Made by a program: the position numbers and the translations under genes | The notes under the pieces: model-generated | Seen by the model: the letters and a program-made list of their open reading frames with translations, nothing else | What the model was told of the DNA's origin: nothing | Database searches by the model: none | Source: Alphaproteobacteria bacterium | GTDB taxonomy: Bacteria > Pseudomonadota > Alphaproteobacteria > Rhizobiales > Rhizobiaceae | Assembly: GCA_016861165.1 (NCBI GenBank) | Contig: BOKV01000013.1 | Coordinates: 42,497-106,496 of the forward strand | DNA: 64,000 nucleotides | Reading direction: 5' to 3' | Shown: in pieces, positions 8,817 through 18,707 of the stretch | How the letters are laid out: every line of letters begins with the position of its first letter | Position numbering within the stretch: the first letter of the stretch is position 1

Positions 8817-9055
8817 CAGTAGTCGCCGCTGAGTTCATCGAAGAACGCCCTGTCTGCCTTGGCGCCCGTCAACGGATAGGATGCGACCCGGTCGCGCAGC
8901 GGCTTCAGCCGGTCCCACAGCGAAACCTGCTCCTCAAGGCGGCGCATCTCGTTTTCGAGCGCGATCCTCACCGCCTCGGTCTTGGATACTTTCTTGCGGT
9001 CGGCGAGCGCCTGGGCAAGGCGGTTCACCGCTTCGCTGCGAATGCTCAACGGCAT
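8816..9055 (-). CDS. vapB: VapB-type antitoxin
   Basis: A 79-residue antitoxin of the Rv0623/PSK transcription-factor family. The N-terminal ribbon-helix-helix-like part reads MPLSIRSEAVNRLAQALADR, with KKVSKTEAVRIALENEMRR following; the C-terminal toxin-binding part is rich in Arg and Asp. ATG 9055 is preceded by GGAGAGG; the longer upstream frame has no support. It partners the overlapping vapC and should repress the operon. Confidence 0.9.
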   Translation of the reverse strand: MPLSIRSEAVNRLAQALADRKKVSKTEAVRIALENEMRRLEEQVSLWDRLKPLRDRVASYPLTGAKADRAFFDELSGDY

Positions 9056-9177
9056 GGGGCCTCTCCGGCGTGTATACGCACATGCAGCAACGACCATGCA
9101 GCAATACCGTATCAGACGCAATCTGATCCGTGGGGTCGTGGTGCCTTCCTTAAGCCTTTCTTCACCTCGCGCGGTAA

Positions 9178-10341
<1,164 letters not shown>

Positions 10342-10385
10342 GACCCGACACCGACTTCTCAGCCAACCCGGCCGCTGTGGACGCG

Positions 10386-10411
10386 TTGAGTCTTTCAACA
10401 CCCTGACTCAA
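10386..10411. repeat. Inverted repeat carrying two GANTC sites downstream of ccrM
   Basis: Arms TTGAGTC and GACTCAA are separated by 12 bases in the short gap between ccrM and the convergent HAD gene. Each arm contains one GANTC methylation site. There is no T-run, so it does not look like an intrinsic terminator. Confidence 0.5.
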
Positions 10412-10457
10412 ACGGCCATGCAACCGTTGAAACGCGTGTCCGCCGGCGCCGATTGCC

Positions 10458-11069
10458 TCAGGCGGCGATGCCGACGGCCGACAGGCTGCGCCTGAGCCCG
10501 CCGGCGTCCTCGAACAGCACCGCCTGCCAGCCGGCTCCCCTTGCGCCCTCGACATTGGCCGGGCTGTCGTCGATGAACAGCGTGGCGGCCGGTTGCAGCC
10601 CGAAGGCCTCGGCGTGACGCACGTAGATCTGGCGCTGCGGCTTGATCAGGCCGACTTCGCCGGAGACGGTTGCCCCGCGCGCCGCGTCGAGGAAGGCGAA
10701 GCGCTGCCGCGCCTCGGCGAAGGTGTCGCGGGCGAAGTTGGTGAGCAGCGTCACGTCGTGGCCGGCATCGATCAGCGCCGCCATCACCGCCACGCTGTCG
10801 GCGTAGGCGTGCGGCACCATCTCGTGCCAGTGGCGGCGGAAGGCGCGGATATTGTCGGCCTCGTCGGGGTGTCGTGCGATCAGCAGCGCCTCGGCCTCGG
10901 CCCAGTCGCGGCCGCGGTCCTGTTCCACGTTCCAGGCCCCCGTGCAGACATGGTCGAGGAACCAGCGCCGCCTTGCCGCGTCCGGGATCAGCTGTCGATA
11001 GGGCAGTTCCGGATCGTAATGGATCAGCACGCGGCCGACATCGAACACGATATGGCGGATTTCGCTCAT
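10458..11069 (-). CDS. HAD-superfamily hydrolase
   Basis: A 203-residue haloacid-dehalogenase-type phosphatase. Motif I is FDVGRVLIHYDP; the second Asp of the usual DxD is replaced (DVG), as in the 2-haloacid dehalogenase/epoxide hydrolase-like branch. Motif II is LLTNFARD, the lysine motif is GLIKPQRQIY and motif III is TLFIDDSPANVEGA. The substrate is unknown. Its ATG overlaps the mutY stop (ATGA), so the two are translated from one message. The same order mutY-HAD is common in Rhizobiales. Confidence 0.92.
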   Translation of the reverse strand: MSEIRHIVFDVGRVLIHYDPELPYRQLIPDAARRRWFLDHVCTGAWNVEQDRGRDWAEAEALLIARHPDEADNIRAFRRHWHEMVPHAYADSVAVMAALIDAGHDVTLLTNFARDTFAEARQRFAFLDAARGATVSGEVGLIKPQRQIYVRHAEAFGLQPAATLFIDDSPANVEGARGAGWQAVLFEDAGGLRRSLSAVGIAA

Positions 11070-12175
11070 GCGGGTGTTGCTCGCTTGGTGGCACCGGGAA
11101 TGGCGGCTTCGATCACCTTCCTCATCACGCTCGGCAACGCCTCGCCGGCCAGCGCGTCGGGCGCGCTCCACCAGCCCTCTGCGGCCGGCCGCCGGTCGAG
11201 GCGGGCCCGCCAAACCTCCAGTTCGAGCGCGAAATGGGTGAAGACGTGGCGCACGCCGCCGGCCGGCAGCCACGGCGCGGCAAACGGCGCCGCCTCGATG
11301 CCGGTCGCCCCGTCGGCCCTCGCCGTCCAGTCGCTGGTCGGCACCGCGGCCATGCCGCCGAGCAGGCCGTGCGTGGGCCGCCGGCGCAGCAGCACCGCGC
11401 CGCCGGCATCGATGGCGACGAAGGCGGCACCGCGCCGCAGCGGCCTGGCATCCCTTTCTTGGCGCACGGGATATGCTTCCGGCGTGCCGCCGGCCCGGGC
11501 GGCGCATTCGGCGTTCAGCGGGCATTGCCGGCAGGACGGGCGGCGCGGCGTGCACACCGTGGCGCCGAGATCCATCAGCGCCTGGGCGAAATCGCCGAAC
11601 CGGGCGGGTGGCAGCATCGCCGTCGCGCCGGCGCGGATCGCCAGCCTGGCGCGGGCCGGCGGCGTGTCGATGGCGTTGAGCCGCGCCACCACACGCTCGA
11701 CATTGCCGTCGATGACGGCGACCGCCTCGTCGAAGGCGATCGCCGCCACCGCCGCCGCGGTGTAGTCGCCGATGCCGGGCAGTTGCCGCAGGCCGGCCGC
11801 CGTCTGCGGAAACCGTCCGCCATGCGCCAGCGCCACGGCCTCGGCGCACTTCTTCAGGTTGCGCGCCCGCGAATAGTAGCCCAGCCCCGCCCATGCCTTC
11901 AGCACCTCGTCGGCCGGTGCGGCGGCGAGGTCGGCGACGGTCGGCCAGCGCGCCAGGAAGCGGCGATAGTATTCGCCGACGGTCGCCACCTGCGTCTGCT
12001 GCAACATGACTTCGGACAGCCAGACATGGTATGGGTCGGGCCGAATGCCGGCGCGGCGGTCGGCCGGACCGACGCGCCAGGGCAGGGCACGGGCATGGCG
12101 GTCGTACCAGTCGAGCAGGCGCGCCGCCGCGGTGTGCGCGTGCGATCTCGCCGGTGATGGGAGGCGGCTGGGCAT
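11066..12175 (-). CDS. mutY: A/G-specific adenine glycosylase
   Basis: A 369-residue enzyme that removes adenine mispaired with 8-oxoguanine. The N-terminal catalytic domain has SEVMLQQTQVATV, the helix-hairpin-helix LPGIGDYTAAAVAAIAFDE and the catalytic Asp in AVIDGNVERV. A 4Fe-4S cluster is marked by four Cys with the canonical C-x6-C-x2-C-x5-C spacing (CTPRRPSCRQCPLNAEC). The C-terminal NUDIX-like 8-oxoG recognition domain follows (GLLGGMAAVPTSDW). ATG 12175 is chosen; the gene diverges from the DUF721 gene with 47 bases between starts. Confidence 0.96.
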   Translation of the reverse strand: MPSRLPSPARSHAHTAAARLLDWYDRHARALPWRVGPADRRAGIRPDPYHVWLSEVMLQQTQVATVGEYYRRFLARWPTVADLAAAPADEVLKAWAGLGYYSRARNLKKCAEAVALAHGGRFPQTAAGLRQLPGIGDYTAAAVAAIAFDEAVAVIDGNVERVVARLNAIDTPPARARLAIRAGATAMLPPARFGDFAQALMDLGATVCTPRRPSCRQCPLNAECAARAGGTPEAYPVRQERDARPLRRGAAFVAIDAGGAVLLRRRPTHGLLGGMAAVPTSDWTARADGATGIEAAPFAAPWLPAGGVRHVFTHFALELEVWRARLDRRPAAEGWWSAPDALAGEALPSVMRKVIEAAIPGATKRATPA

Positions 12176-12222
12176 GGGCGCATGTGCCGCCAACGGGCGG
12201 CCGAAATCAAGGGCGGGCGCCG

Positions 12223-12768
12223 ATGGCCGATGACGATCCGCGCAAATTTGCGCCAAGCGCCTCGCGCCCGCAGCGGCGCGGCCGCGCCGTGGCGGTGGCC
12301 GAGCTGGCCGGCAAGGTGCTGGCGCCGGTCATCGCCCGGCGCGCCGGCATGACCGTCGACCTCCTCGCCGCCTGGCGCGACGTCGTTGGCGCCCCGCACG
12401 GCGACTACACCCGGCCCGAACGCATCGCCTGGCCACGCCGGGCGAGCGACGACGATCCGTTCGAGCCCGGCACGCTCATCGTCGCCTGCGACGGTGCCCG
12501 CGCCGTCCTGTTCCAGCACGAGCTCGACCAGTGCGTCGAGCGGATCAACACCTTCTTCGGGTTCACCGCGATTGCCCGGATCCGCATCGTCCAGAAGCCG
12601 GTGCGCGCCGGGCCGCCGCCGCATCGCCGCCAGCCGCCCGAGCTGGAGCCCGAAGCGCGCGCGCGCCTTGCCGCCATCGTCGAGCGGATCGAGGACGAGG
12701 AATTGCGCGCCCGGCTGGAGCGGCTCGGCCGCGGCGTGTTCGCCGGCCGCCCGCCCCGCCAGCCGTGA
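12223..12768 (+). CDS. DUF721 family protein (DciA-like)
   Basis: A 181-residue basic protein. The core AELAGKVLAPVIARRAGM...LLAAWRDVVGAPHGDYTRPERIAW and ...GTLIVACDGARAVLFQHELDQCVERINTFFG is characteristic of DUF721, the family that includes the DciA helicase-operator/loader proteins of bacteria lacking DnaC. A role in replicative helicase handling is therefore possible but not proven for this branch. The C-terminal third is a Pro/Arg/Glu-rich tail. Position between mutY and the dsbA-smc pair is conserved in Rhizobiales. Confidence 0.88.
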   Translation: MADDDPRKFAPSASRPQRRGRAVAVAELAGKVLAPVIARRAGMTVDLLAAWRDVVGAPHGDYTRPERIAWPRRASDDDPFEPGTLIVACDGARAVLFQHELDQCVERINTFFGFTAIARIRIVQKPVRAGPPPHRRQPPELEPEARARLAAIVERIEDEELRARLERLGRGVFAGRPPRQP

Positions 12769-12940
12769 TCGCCGCCCGGCCCGCGCGCCGGTTCAGCCGG
12801 CGTTCAGGCGCCGTCGCATAACAGGGATTTGACCGCCCGTGGGCACGCCGGCAGGTTTTTGCGTGTATCGGCGCGCCAAATTGTGCAAAAAGGCGAATCG
12901 GGCGGCCTCGCGAAGCCATCAACCAACGAGGAGTGAACCA

Positions 12941-13594
12941 GTGATCAGGATCAGTCGACGCCGCATGGTCGCGATGCTCGGTGCCGGCGCCTTCGCGGCG
13001 GGCGCGCTCGCCGTCGTCACCGGCGGCCGGTTGGCAACGCCGGCCATGGCGCAGAGCATGGACGAATTGCTGGCGCCGGGGCCGATGCCGGACATGATGA
13101 TGGGCGAGGCCGAGGCGCCGGTGACCATCATCGAATACGCCTCGATGACCTGCCCGCACTGCGCCACCTTCCATGCCAACACGCTGCCGGCGCTCAAGGA
13201 GCAGTATGTCGACACCGGCAAGGCGAGGCTGATCTTCCGCGAGTTCCCGTTCGACCCGCGCGCCACGGCCGCCTTCATGCTGGCGCGCTGCGCGCCCGAC
13301 AACCAGTATTTCCCGCTGGTCGACGTGCTGTTCCGCCAGCAGCGGGTGTGGGCGCTGGCCGAGGACCCGCGCCCGCCGCTGCTGCAGATCGCCAAGCTCG
13401 CCGGTTTTACACAGGAGTCGTTCGAGGCCTGCTTGAAGAATCAGCAGGTGCTCGACAATGTCCTGGCGGTCAAGAGCAAGGCCGAGAACGATTTCGGGGT
13501 GGCCTCGACACCCACCTTCTTCATCAATGGCGAAAAACACACCGGAGCCCTGTCGATCGAGGAAATGTCGGCGATCATCGACAAGTTCCTCTGA
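12941..13594 (+). CDS. DsbA-family periplasmic thiol:disulfide oxidoreductase
   Basis: A 217-residue thioredoxin-fold protein. The GTG at 12941 follows GAGGAG at a good distance; the upstream frame has no such site. The N-terminus contains SRRRMVAMLGAG and a hydrophobic stretch ending near AMAQS, consistent with a signal peptide, possibly Tat-type because of the twin arginines. The active site is TCPHC in EYASMTCPHCATFH, and the cis-Pro loop is ASTPTFFING. It should catalyse or shuffle disulfides in the periplasm. It directly precedes smc, an association typical of Rhizobiales. Confidence 0.93.
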   Translation: MIRISRRRMVAMLGAGAFAAGALAVVTGGRLATPAMAQSMDELLAPGPMPDMMMGEAEAPVTIIEYASMTCPHCATFHANTLPALKEQYVDTGKARLIFREFPFDPRATAAFMLARCAPDNQYFPLVDVLFRQQRVWALAEDPRPPLLQIAKLAGFTQESFEACLKNQQVLDNVLAVKSKAENDFGVASTPTFFINGEKHTGALSIEEMSAIIDKFL

Positions 13595-13597
13595 TCC

Positions 13598-13615
13598 GGC
13601 CGCCGTCCGGCGGCC
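13598..13615 (+). other. Stem-loop after the dsbA-like gene
   Basis: Arms GGCCGCC and GGCGGCC flank GTCC immediately after the stop codon. There is no T-run, so it could be a weak terminator or an mRNA-stabilising hairpin between dsbA and smc. Confidence 0.3.
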
Positions 13616-13663
13616 GTCGCCCGGCCCGCTTCGCTGGCCGGCGCACGGCTATTGGTGCAGCCG

Positions 13664-16600
13664 ATGAAGTTCACCAAGCTGCGCCTGCTCGGCTTCAAGT
13701 CCTTCGTCGAGCCGACCGAGTTCCTCATCGAGCGCGGCCTGACCGGCGTCGTCGGCCCGAACGGCTGCGGCAAGTCCAACCTTGTCGAGGCGCTGCGCTG
13801 GGTGATGGGCGAAAGCTCGTACAAGAACATGCGCGCGTCCGGCATGGACGACGTCATCTTCTCCGGCTCCGGCGCCCGGCCCGCGCGCAACACCGCCGAG
13901 GTGACGCTGTTCCTCGACAATTCGAACCGCACCGCGCCCGCCGCCTTCAACGACGCCGACGAATTGCAGGTCTCGCGCCGCATCGAGCGCGAGGCGGGCT
14001 CGGTCTACCGCATCAACGGCCGCGAGGTGCGCGCCCGCGACGTGCAGCTCCTGTTCGCCGACGCCTCGACCGGCGCCCGCTCGCCATCGATGGTTGGCCA
14101 GGGCCGCATCGGCGAATTGATCGCCGCCAAGCCGCAGGCCCGGCGCGCCCTGCTTGAGGAGGCGGCCGGCATATCCGGCCTGCACACGCGCCGCCACGAG
14201 GCCGAGCTGCGCCTGCGCGCCGCCGAGCAGAACCTCGAACGGCTCGACGACGTGCTCTCCGAGATGGAGAGCCAGCTCGACAGCCTGAAGCGCCAGGCCC
14301 GCCAGGCCAACCGCTACCGGGCGCTGTCGGCCGACATCCGCCGCGCCGAGGCGCTGCTCCTGCATCTGCGCTGGACGGCGGCCAGGGCGGCCGAGGCCGA
14401 GGCGCAGTCGGCGCTGGCGCAGGCCACCGCCGCCGCCGGCGAAAAGGCCGAGGCCCAGGCCGGGGCGGCCAGGAACCAGGCGATCATCGCAGCCCACCTG
14501 CCGCAGCTGCGCGAGGCGGAGGCGAAGGCGGCCGCCGCCCTGCAGCGCCTCACCCTGGCGCTCGGCCAGGTCGAGGAGGAGGCCCGGCGCGCCGCCGCCC
14601 GCCAGCGCGAACTGGGCGAGCGCCGCGCCGACCTCGAAGCCGACATCGCCCGCGAGGAGAAGCTCATCGCCGACAACGGCGCCGCGCTTGAACGTCTCGC
14701 CGCCGAGCAGGGCGAACTGGAAGCCGAGGCCGGCGCCGCGGCCGCGCGCGAGGCCGAGGTGGCGGCGCGGCTGGCCGCCGCCCGCGTCGCGCTCGAACAA
14801 AGCGAGCAGCGCCTGGCCGAGCTGACCGCGTCGACCGCCGCCGAACGCGCCCGCCGCGACCAGACCGGGCGCGCGCTGAACGAGGCGAGCGCCCGCCGCG
14901 CCCGCCTCGCCGCCGAACTCGTCCGCGTCGAACAGGAGCTGGCGGCGCTGGCCGAGCGGATCGCCGGCCTCGACGACCTCGCCGCAGGTCGCGGGCGGGT
15001 TGCGGCGCTGGAAGCGCGCGCCGCCGATGCCGAGGCCGCCGCACTGGCCGCCGAGGCGGCGGCCGAGACCGCCCGCGCCGCCGAGCAGGCGCGGCGCGGC
15101 CCGCTCGCCGAGGCACAGGCGGCGGTGGGCCGCATCGAAACCGAGCGGGCGACGCTCGCCCGCGTGCTCAACCAGGCCGGACACGACCTGTTTGCGGCCA
15201 TCGTCGAAAACGTCTCGGTGGCGCCCGGCTACGAGACGGCGGTGGGCGCCGCGCTCGGCGAGGACCTCGACATCCCGGCCGACCCGGCGGCGCCGGCGCA
15301 CTGGTCGCTGGTGCCGGCGGCGGCGGACGACCCGGCATTGCCGGAGGGCGTCGAGCCGCTCGCCGCCTTCGTCACCGCGCCGCCCGAGCTCGCCCGACGC
15401 CTCGCCCAGATCGGCATCGCCACCCGCGCCGACGGCGCCCGCCGGCAGGCGGCGCTGAAGCCCGGCCAGCGCCTCGTCTCGGTCGAGGGCGACCTGTGGC
15501 GCTGGGACGGCCTGACCGCCAGCGCCGAGGCGCCGACGCCGGCCGCCCAGCGGCTTGCCCAGAAGAACCGGCTGGTCGAGCTCAAGGGCGAGGCTGCGGC
15601 CGCCGCCGCCCGCCTTGATGAGGCACAGGCGCAATTCGCCGCCGCCGCCGAAGCCGCCGAGGCCGCCGCCGGCGCCGAGCGCGCCGCCCGCGAAGGCTGG
15701 CGCGCCGCCCAGAAGGAGCTCGCCGCCGCCCGCGACGAACTGGCCGCCGCCGAGCGCGCCGTCGGGCAATTGGCGAGCCGCCGCGCCGCGCTGGAGGAGA
15801 CCAGGGCCCGCCTCGGCGCCGACATCGCCGACGCCGAAACGGCCGTCGCCGACGCCGAGGCCGGGCTCGCCGCCATCGGCGACCTGTCGGCGATGGAGGC
15901 AGCTCTCGGCGATGGGCGCCGCGTGGTCGAGGCCGACCGCGCCGGGCTCGCCCGCGCCACCGCCGAGGCCGAGGGGCTCGCCCGCGAGGCACAGATCCGC
16001 GACCGGCGGCTGGCGGCCATCGCCGCCGACATTGCCGGCTGGCGCGAGCGCGCCGCCAATGCCGAGAGGCAGATCGCCACGCTGAAGGAGCGGCTCACCG
16101 AATGCGCCGGCGAACTGGAACGGGTCGCCGACCTGCCCGGCCGCATCGACGCAGAGCGCCGCGCGCTCAACACGCGGATCGCCGAGGCCGAGGGGAAGCG
16201 CCGCCAGGCCGCCGACACGCTCGCCGCCGCCGAGACCGAGCTTGCCGCCGCCGACCGCGCCGCCCGCGCAGCGCTCGATGCGCTGTCGGAAGCGCGCGAG
16301 GCGCGCGCCCGCGCCGAGGAACGGCTCGGCGCGTCGGCCGAGCGCCGCGCCGAAATCGAGGCGCGCATCGGCGAGGAGCTGGGCTGCGCCCCGCACGAGG
16401 CGCTCGGCCGCGCCGAGCTTGGCCCCGGCGGCGCCCTGCCGGAACTCGCCGCGATAGAGCGCGACCTCGACAAGGCGAGGGCCGAGCGCGAGCGGCTGGG
16501 CGCCGTCAACCTGCGCGCCGAGGCCGAGGCCGCCGAGATCGCCGAGCGCCGCGACGCGCTTGTCAGCGAGCGCGACGACCTGATCGAGGCGATCCGCCGC

Positions 16601-17122
16601 CTGCGCGCCGGCATCCAGAGCCTGAACCGCGAGGGCCGCGAGCGGCTGCTCGCCGCCTTCGGCGCCGTCGACGATCACTTCCGCCGGCTGTTCACCCATC
16701 TCTTCGGCGGCGGCACCGCCGAACTGCAGCTCGTCGAATCCGACGACCCGCTCGAAGCGGGGCTCGAAATCATCGCCCGCCCGCCCGGCAAGAAGCCGCA
16801 GACGATGACGCTGTTGTCCGGCGGCGAGCAGGCGCTGACCGCGCTGGCGCTGATCTTCGCCGTGTTCCTGACCAATCCGGCGCCGATCTGCGTGCTCGAC
16901 GAGGTCGACGCGCCGCTCGACGACCACAATGTCGAGCGCTTCTGCAACCTGATGGACGAGATGGTTGCCCTAACCGACACCCGTTTCGTCATCATCACCC
17001 ACAACCCGATCACCATGGCGCGCATGGACCGCCTGTTCGGCGTCACCATGGCCGAGCGCGGCGTGAGCCAGCTCGTCTCGGTGGACCTCGAGCAGGCGGA
17101 GCGGATCAGGGAAGCGGGGTAG
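13664..17122 (+). CDS. smc: Chromosome segregation SMC protein
   Basis: A 1152-residue SMC ATPase. The N-terminal head has LLGFKSFVEPTEFLI and the Walker A VVGPNGCGKSNLVEALRW. Long Ala/Glu/Arg-rich coiled coils follow, interrupted by the hinge (about residues 505-640, including ENVSVAPGYETAVGAALGED). The C-terminal head has the signature LLSGGEQALTALALIFAVF and Walker B ICVLDEVDAPLDD. It compacts and segregates the chromosome with ScpA/ScpB, whose genes are not in this window. ATG 13664 is chosen over GTG 13652 because homologues begin MKFTKLRL. The coiled coil is unusually alanine-rich, in line with the base composition. Confidence 0.97.
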   Translation: MKFTKLRLLGFKSFVEPTEFLIERGLTGVVGPNGCGKSNLVEALRWVMGESSYKNMRASGMDDVIFSGSGARPARNTAEVTLFLDNSNRTAPAAFNDADELQVSRRIEREAGSVYRINGREVRARDVQLLFADASTGARSPSMVGQGRIGELIAAKPQARRALLEEAAGISGLHTRRHEAELRLRAAEQNLERLDDVLSEMESQLDSLKRQARQANRYRALSADIRRAEALLLHLRWTAARAAEAEAQSALAQATAAAGEKAEAQAGAARNQAIIAAHLPQLREAEAKAAAALQRLTLALGQVEEEARRAAARQRELGERRADLEADIAREEKLIADNGAALERLAAEQGELEAEAGAAAAREAEVAARLAAARVALEQSEQRLAELTASTAAERARRDQTGRALNEASARRARLAAELVRVEQELAALAERIAGLDDLAAGRGRVAALEARAADAEAAALAAEAAAETARAAEQARRGPLAEAQAAVGRIETERATLARVLNQAGHDLFAAIVENVSVAPGYETAVGAALGEDLDIPADPAAPAHWSLVPAAADDPALPEGVEPLAAFVTAPPELARRLAQIGIATRADGARRQAALKPGQRLVSVEGDLWRWDGLTASAEAPTPAAQRLAQKNRLVELKGEAAAAAARLDEAQAQFAAAAEAAEAAAGAERAAREGWRAAQKELAAARDELAAAERAVGQLASRRAALEETRARLGADIADAETAVADAEAGLAAIGDLSAMEAALGDGRRVVEADRAGLARATAEAEGLAREAQIRDRRLAAIAADIAGWRERAANAERQIATLKERLTECAGELERVADLPGRIDAERRALNTRIAEAEGKRRQAADTLAAAETELAAADRAARAALDALSEAREARARAEERLGASAERRAEIEARIGEELGCAPHEALGRAELGPGGALPELAAIERDLDKARAERERLGAVNLRAEAEAAEIAERRDALVSERDDLIEAIRRLRAGIQSLNREGRERLLAAFGAVDDHFRRLFTHLFGGGTAELQLVESDDPLEAGLEIIARPPGKKPQTMTLLSGGEQALTALALIFAVFLTNPAPICVLDEVDAPLDDHNVERFCNLMDEMVALTDTRFVIITHNPITMARMDRLFGVTMAERGVSQLVSVDLEQAERIREAG

Positions 17123-17158
17123 TCCCTGCGGCGTGCCTATATCCGGAAGGTGCGAGCC

Positions 17159-17614
17159 GTGACGACGCTCTACATCGACGCTGACGCCTGCCCGGTGAAG
17201 GGCGAGGCCAAGCGCGTGGCGACCCGGCTGGAAATCCCGATGGTGCTGGTCTGCAATGGTGGCCTGCGGCCCTCGAGGAATCCACTCGTGTCGCTCAGGA
17301 TCGTCGCCGAGGGGCCGGACGCCGCCGACCGCTGGATCGCCGACAATTGCGGCCCCGGCGATATCGTCGTCACCGCCGACATTCCGCTTGCCGACCGCTG
17401 CCTGAAGGCCGGCGCGCATGTCCTGCAGCACGATGGTCAGGTCCTGACCCCAGCCAATATCGGCGAGCGGCTGGCGACCCGCGACCTGATGAAGGATATC
17501 CGCGCCGCCGACCCGTTCCACCAGGGCGGCGGACCGGCCTTTTCCAACGCAGACCGCTCGCGTTTTCGGCAGTCGCTCGACAGGCTGGCGAGGCTCGCGC
17601 TACGCAAGCAATGA
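17159..17614 (+). CDS. YaiI/YqxD family protein (DUF188)
   Basis: A 151-residue protein with the family opening [19 protein letters not shown] and the conserved [20 protein letters not shown], a PIN/NYN-like Asp-rich arrangement. The function of the family is unproven, although a nuclease fold has been suggested. The GTG at 17159 is chosen because CCGGAAGG lies about 9 bases upstream; GTG 17150 overlaps that site. It follows smc by 36 bases and may be read through from it. Confidence 0.9.
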   Translation: MTTLYIDADACPVKGEAKRVATRLEIPMVLVCNGGLRPSRNPLVSLRIVAEGPDAADRWIADNCGPGDIVVTADIPLADRCLKAGAHVLQHDGQVLTPANIGERLATRDLMKDIRAADPFHQGGGPAFSNADRSRFRQSLDRLARLALRKQ

Positions 17615-17821
17615 GGGGACGATCCTGCTTGCTATCACAGGTAAGCCAGCGGCTCGGGATGAGGCCAGGCAAAGCACGATCGCCGTTGTGGGCACGTCAT
17701 CGGTCCAGTCCACTGCCTGAATATGTTGATCAGCCAATAGACCCCGGTTTGCATGGCAACCGGGGTGACGGCCGAGTTGCGGGCATCCCCAAGAAAAGCG
17801 CATACGAGCCGCGCCTCCTCC

Positions 17822-18121
17822 CTACACCGCCTCCCCCAGCGGCTTGATCTTGGCCAGTTCGCTGGCCATGCCCGCCTTGGCAATCGCCGTGTCGTAGCTC
17901 GCCTGCAACCGCAGCCACCAGCCGTCGGAAAGGCCGAAGAGCCGGCACAGCCGCAAATCGGTATCGGCGGTGATCGCGCGCTTTCCGGCGACGATATCGC
18001 CGATCCGCTGCGGCGGCACGCCGATCAGCTTGGCGAGGCGGTATTTCGTCATTGCCAGCGGCGCCAGGAACTCCTCGGCCAGCATTTCGCCGGGGGAAAC
18101 GGGATCGATGTGGCGAGCCAT
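17822..18121 (-). CDS. higA: HigA-type antitoxin, XRE-family regulator (second module)
   Basis: A 99-residue antitoxin: HIDPVSPGEMLAEEFLAPLA, then TKYRLAKLIGVPPQRIGDIV and the [23 protein letters not shown] segment. The closing ...TDTDLRL-RLFGLS part aligns well with the HigA at 4834-5148, but the rest is diverged, so these are paralogues or independent acquisitions rather than a recent duplication. ATG 18121 is preceded by GAGAGGAG; a longer frame would run into higB. It sits 13 bases after the toxin stop. Confidence 0.92.
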   Translation of the reverse strand: MARHIDPVSPGEMLAEEFLAPLAMTKYRLAKLIGVPPQRIGDIVAGKRAITADTDLRLCRLFGLSDGWWLRLQASYDTAIAKAGMASELAKIKPLGEAV

Positions 18122-18134
18122 GGCTGAACTCCTC

Positions 18135-18413
18135 TCAGTGATAGTCGACGATCTCGACATCGTGCGGGCCGTCGTCCTTCCAGCGGAAGCAGAGGCGATA
18201 TTGATCGTTGATGCGGACGCTCCACTGGCCGGCGCGGTCGCCGCTCAGCGCTTCGAGGCGGTTTCCCGGCGGCGCCCGCATGTCCGCCAATCTCTCGGCA
18301 AGGTCGAGTTGCACCAGCTTGCGCAATGCCTGGCGCTCGATCGCCGCCCATTTGCGGACCCGTTCGCGCCGGAACAGCCTCTCGGTATCGCCGGAGCGAA
18401 AGGACCGGATCAT
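18135..18413 (-). CDS. higB: HigB-type toxin (second module)
   Basis: A 92-residue RelE/HigB toxin starting MIRSFRSGDTERLFRR and ending with NRLEALSGDRAGQWSVRIND, YRLCFRWKD and DVEIVDYH. The same ribosome-dependent mRNA cleavage is expected as for the first module. There is no ribosome-binding site before ATG 18413, and the predicted promoter places the transcript start within the start codon. The module lies on the opposite strand to the first one, 13 kb away. Confidence 0.93.
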   Translation of the reverse strand: MIRSFRSGDTERLFRRERVRKWAAIERQALRKLVQLDLAERLADMRAPPGNRLEALSGDRAGQWSVRINDQYRLCFRWKDDGPHDVEIVDYH

Positions 18414-18447
18414 GCGCAATATTCACGCATCGCGTTATTGATGTCAA
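18414..18447 (-). promoter_or_regulatory. Promoter of the second higBA module, predicted leaderless
   Basis: On the minus strand TTGACA (18442-18447) is followed by a 17-base spacer and GAATAT (18419-18424). Only five bases separate the -10 from the ATG of higB, so the message would start at or within that codon. The spacer contains the palindrome ACGC-GAT-GCGT, a plausible HigA operator. Confidence 0.6.
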
Positions 18448-18514
18448 GCGTTAATATGATCGGCTGCCCGCCCCGGTCGCCACCCGGCGTGGACGCTGCA
18501 ACGCGCCCGGATTG

Positions 18515-18665
18515 CCCCTGCCCCTCGTGGGGAGGAGTTGGGGAGGGGCGTGAGCGAGCAGAGTGGCGCCGTCGAAGGTGGAAACGCCGCTTGCCCCACC
18601 CGGTTCAGCCTCGCTGCGCTCGGCTTCACCGACCTCCCCACAAGGGGGAGGTGGAGAGAGCGTTG
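18515..18665. repeat. Palindromic intergenic repeat (rhizobial type)
   Basis: Between the second HigBA module and the ABC transporter there are two related elements: one with CCCCTCGTGGGGAGGAG followed by GGGGAGGGGCGTGAGCGAGC, and one with CTTGCCCCACCCGG, CTCGCTGCGCTCGGC and CTCCCCACAAGGGGGAGGTGG. Their imperfect palindromes and the mix of CTCCCC/GGGGAG with GCTGCGCTCGG cores are typical of dispersed intergenic repeats in Rhizobiales. Coding potential is absent. Function is unknown; they can act as transcription stops or mRNA-processing sites. Confidence 0.6.
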
Positions 18666-18707
18666 CAGGCCCGACGATGACGAACCGAGGGAATCCGGTG
18701 GCGCACG

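Noticed and set aside
13649..16927. 1092-codon minus-strand frame opposite smc
   Set aside because: Gly/Ala/Arg-rich with no domain; it mirrors the coiled-coil codons of smc.
17615..17821. Short minus-strand frames between the YaiI gene and higA2
   Set aside because: No start signals or homology; probably plain spacer.
18515..18665. CRISPR-like repeats
   Set aside because: Only two imperfect palindromic elements without regular spacers; they are intergenic repeats.
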